Assembly: GCA_025454915.1 (NCBI GenBank)
Contig: JALONN010000008.1
Span: 269,724-333,723 of the forward strand
Reading direction: 5' to 3'
Origin: Raineya sp.
Lineage (GTDB): Bacteria > Bacteroidota > Bacteroidia > Cytophagales > Thermonemataceae
Length of the DNA: 64,000 bases
The position numbers and the translations under genes are program-made. Each line of letters opens with the position of its first letter. Position 1 is the first letter of the stretch. Below the pieces are notes generated by a model that saw only the letters and a list, made by a program, of their open reading frames with translations, searched no databases and was not told the DNA's origin. Of the stretch, positions 62,352 through 64,000 are shown one piece after another.

Positions 62352-63434
62352 ATGTTTGAACATCGCTATAAAGAGGAAAAAGATAATGTAGACATTAATA
62401 ATACTACATCCTCCAAGAAAGATATAGAAAATATTCAAGTTCAAAATTTAGAAGAAAAGGCTTCTTTAGAGAGTAATAAGAATTTCATTGATGATAAACC
62501 TTTGAAGATTGAAACATGGGCAGATATTTTTGGACAGACACCAGAAGGAAATACGAAAAATACGCCTTTCCAAAAGTTTAGAAAAAAATATGGACAAAGA
62601 AGAGCCTACCAATATGCCTTTGCTTATATCATGCAAAAATACTATTTATATTATGATGAAAAAGCAGGTCAATTTAAAATAGACCATGCAAGACTAAATA
62701 AAGAACTTACAAGACTAAGAAATAACAACGTAGCAGGTGAAACAATAGTAAAAAAACAAAATCAAGTTCAAGGGGCAGCATCTTATTATAACCACAGTGT
62801 AACAACAAGCAAAGATGATTATTTAGCCTTAGGGAAAAATTGGGCAGGTGCTAAAGCATATCGTAATGTAGTACGTAATGGAAGTTTGAGTGATATACGC
62901 AACACAATGAGTGAACATGACCCTGAGTATGGCAAGTTTATTGAATCTGCAAAAGAGTCTAAAAGAATACAAGAAAGAATTGCGAAGGGGTATCAAAAAG
63001 AAGAAAAAATAGAAGTAGAAGATCAAAACATCAGTTTTATAGATGTATTAGAGTTGGTACTAGCAACAGGTGGGCTTGTAACCTCTATTCTAACTTTAGA
63101 GACAGGTATTGGGGTTGTAGGATTTGGGTTTGCTTTAGATAATTTTCAGGCAACGGCTCGTAAAATAGAAGATAAATATAATAAAAACTACAAATCTACT
63201 ACTACCTACAAAATAGGTCAACTCTTAGAGAAGAATATACATGGCACAACGATTATTTATGACACTACAGATATGTTTTTTGGCATCAAATCAGTAAAAC
63301 ATGGTGCAACCATCCTCATCAAAGGAGGTGTTCCTAAAGACCCTAAAGTATTAGAAGCAATTGTAAGCAAAATAAATATGTCGTCTTTTACAGCACCAGA
63401 ATATATTCAAAATCATATTGATAGACTTCGTTAA
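62352..63434 (+). CDS. Candidate eCIS cargo/toxin-like protein
   Basis: 360 residues. Residues 1-50 are hydrophilic and likely disordered (rich in Asn, Asp, Glu, Lys, Ser), as in N-terminal loading signals of many eCIS cargos. A soluble domain around 55-215 ('GQRRAYQYAFAYIMQKYYLY') follows. A glycine-rich hydrophobic patch at about 228-262 ('VLELVLATGGLVTSILTLET') resembles membrane-inserting segments of toxins. The C-terminus ends with 'PEYIQNHIDRLR', and the next base positions hold an apparent frameshifted continuation (63435-63925). No known toxin motif is seen. The call as cargo rests on location, lack of signal peptide and composition. Confidence 0.45.
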   Translation: MFEHRYKEEKDNVDINNTTSSKKDIENIQVQNLEEKASLESNKNFIDDKPLKIETWADIFGQTPEGNTKNTPFQKFRKKYGQRRAYQYAFAYIMQKYYLYYDEKAGQFKIDHARLNKELTRLRNNNVAGETIVKKQNQVQGAASYYNHSVTTSKDDYLALGKNWAGAKAYRNVVRNGSLSDIRNTMSEHDPEYGKFIESAKESKRIQERIAKGYQKEEKIEVEDQNISFIDVLELVLATGGLVTSILTLETGIGVVGFGFALDNFQATARKIEDKYNKNYKSTTTYKIGQLLEKNIHGTTIIYDTTDMFFGIKSVKHGATILIKGGVPKDPKVLEAIVSKINMSSFTAPEYIQNHIDRLR

Positions 63435-63925
63435 AAATGCAGGTAAAGAAGTTTATTTAGCATATATATAAGAATATTTCCTAATTCGTGACCCTTCAAA
63501 TGTCTGGGAATATCAAATAAAAAACAACGCTGATAAAATTACAAAAATAGAATGGGATGCTGAAAAAGGTGTTTTTTATATAAAAAAATAATAATCTTCT
63601 CAAAGATTTAGCAGAAGCCTTTGGGCACCAAATAGGCGATCTCATTAAAAAAGGAGATTATGAAGAAGCCGAAAAAATTATATATGAATGTGAGGAAAAA
63701 GGATATTACCCTGGTGGAGATAAAAATTTTCTTCATCCAGCCCATCAACGCCTTGACCCTAAAGACCCAAAAAGTCCTTTACTTCGTGAACCCTCTACAA
63801 AGTACCCAGGGCTCTATGAAGGCTCTGGAGGAGCTCATTATTATGCCAATGAAGAAGGCTTACATTTAGTTGACCCTGACGATTTACAAAACGGAAGCTG
63901 GAAAAAATATGTATCTAAAAAGTAA
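63421..63925 (+). pseudogene. Decayed C-terminal domain following the cargo candidate
   Basis: Three pieces of good coding sequence are interrupted. In the +1 frame relative to the 62352 gene, from about 63421: 'FVKNAGKEVYLAYI', then a TAA at 63469-63471, then 'EYFLIRDPSNVWEYQIKNNA', 'DKITKIEWDAEKGVFYIK'. After an A-run at 63582-63588 a second +1 shift opens 'NNLLKDLAEAFGHQIGDLIK' and continues to '...YEGSGGAHYYANEEGLHLVD' and a stop at 63923-63925. No ATG starts the last piece. This is what a longer ancestral gene looks like after two indels and one nonsense change, or a sequence with indel errors in A-runs. The text 'SNVWEYQIKNNADKITKIEW' is of a style seen in C-terminal toxin domains, but the family is not identified. 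Confidence 0.6.
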
Positions 63926-64000
63926 ATATCTGATATGGTTCTTGTGGTTAGGAATTGCATGTTCTTGTAACAACAAAATCACCTCTAAACTCAATGAGTA
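63909..64000 (+). CDS. Start of a small lipoprotein (3' end outside window)
   Basis: A frame opens with ATG at 63909 (overlapping the preceding pseudogene end) and encodes 'MYLKSKYLIWFLWLGIACSC' followed by 'NNKITSKLNE' up to the window edge. The hydrophobic stretch ending in 'GIAC' is a lipobox, so the product is a lipoprotein. Its position behind a toxin-like gene is compatible with an immunity lipoprotein, but there is not enough sequence to decide. Confidence 0.5.
   Translation, partial: MYLKSKYLIWFLWLGIACSCNNKITSKLNE

Noticed and set aside
63660..63869. 69-residue open frame starting 'MKKPKKLYMN'
   Set aside because: It is in a different frame from the well-formed 'YPGGDKNFLHPAHQRLD' coding text of the same bases, so it is a shadow of the decayed domain.
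1..64000. CRISPR arrays, rRNA or tRNA genes
   Set aside because: I saw no regularly spaced direct repeats and no cloverleaf-like or rRNA-like sequence, though a tRNA scan was not possible.

Overview
The window is AT-rich (clearly below 40% G+C by eye) and reads as a chromosomal segment of a Bacteroidota bacterium, most likely of the order Cytophagales (the order is a guess). Evidence: a TonB-dependent receptor with a carboxypeptidase-regulatory-like domain paired with a DUF4249 lipoprotein, YceI and DUF6090 family proteins, many lipoproteins with short Cys-containing signal peptides, almost no Shine-Dalgarno sequences, and several candidate -7 boxes of the Bacteroidota type (TAnnTTTG). I saw no rRNA, tRNA or CRISPR array.

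Region 1 (1-7,300): the end of a TPR protein, then a two-gene RNA-repair cassette, hen1 (3'-terminal RNA ribose 2'-O-methyltransferase) and pnkp (kinase-phosphatase-ligase). After it come a small membrane protein, a REP-associated (RAYT/Y1) transposase broken by a single inserted C and bracketed by two hairpins in inverted orientation, and two uncharacterised proteins.

Region 2 (7,300-28,100): mostly housekeeping and envelope genes. These are a TonB receptor/DUF4249 pair, an isolated nuoD, aroQ, a PQQ-type sugar dehydrogenase lipoprotein, gltX, an SRPBCC protein, an alpha/beta hydrolase, a tandem pair of paralogous two-helix membrane proteins, fumarylacetoacetase, a DUF4291 protein, lipoproteins, a LuxR-type regulator behind a 450-bp palindrome-rich leader, a YceI protein and a TPR lipoprotein. 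Perfect hairpin terminators separate several convergent pairs.

Region 3 (28,250-34,040): pyruvate carboxylase starts a run of plus-strand genes about 31 kb long. It continues with small lipoproteins, a lipoprotein archaemetzincin and a short low-molecular-weight phosphatase-like protein.

Region 4 (34,045-61,007) is the highlight: an extracellular-type contractile injection system (eCIS; Afp/PVC/AlgoCIS family). Its structural block (44,960-59,605, with the AAA+ ATPase on the opposite strand at 59,721-61,007) holds an Afp12/Pvc12-like baseplate protein, one sheath, two tube proteins, a 58-residue DUF5908 protein, a LysM tube/baseplate protein, a VgrG/gp27-gp5-like spike, a PAAR-like tip with no histidine, a gp25-like wedge protein, a large gpJ-like baseplate protein, a DUF4255 (Afp16/Pvc16-like) cap and a 362-residue unknown. 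Directly upstream, with very short gaps, is a leader block that is not part of a standard Afp/PVC locus: a 12-helix transporter-like protein with a long helical-repeat region and a cyclic-nucleotide-binding-like end, a 48-residue protein, a protein with two TIR-like domains, a membrane-spanning nSTAND-like NTPase with WD40 repeats, an outer-membrane beta-barrel protein, a beta-propeller-like lipoprotein and an M23/LysM peptidase. I infer that this block senses or anchors, and perhaps triggers, the injection machine.

Region 5 (61,051-64,000): a secreted unknown protein, a 360-residue candidate cargo protein with a disordered N-terminus and a glycine-rich hydrophobic patch, the decayed (or mis-sequenced) remains of a C-terminal domain, and the start of a small lipoprotein running off the window. 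This has the look of an effector/immunity zone, but that is inference.
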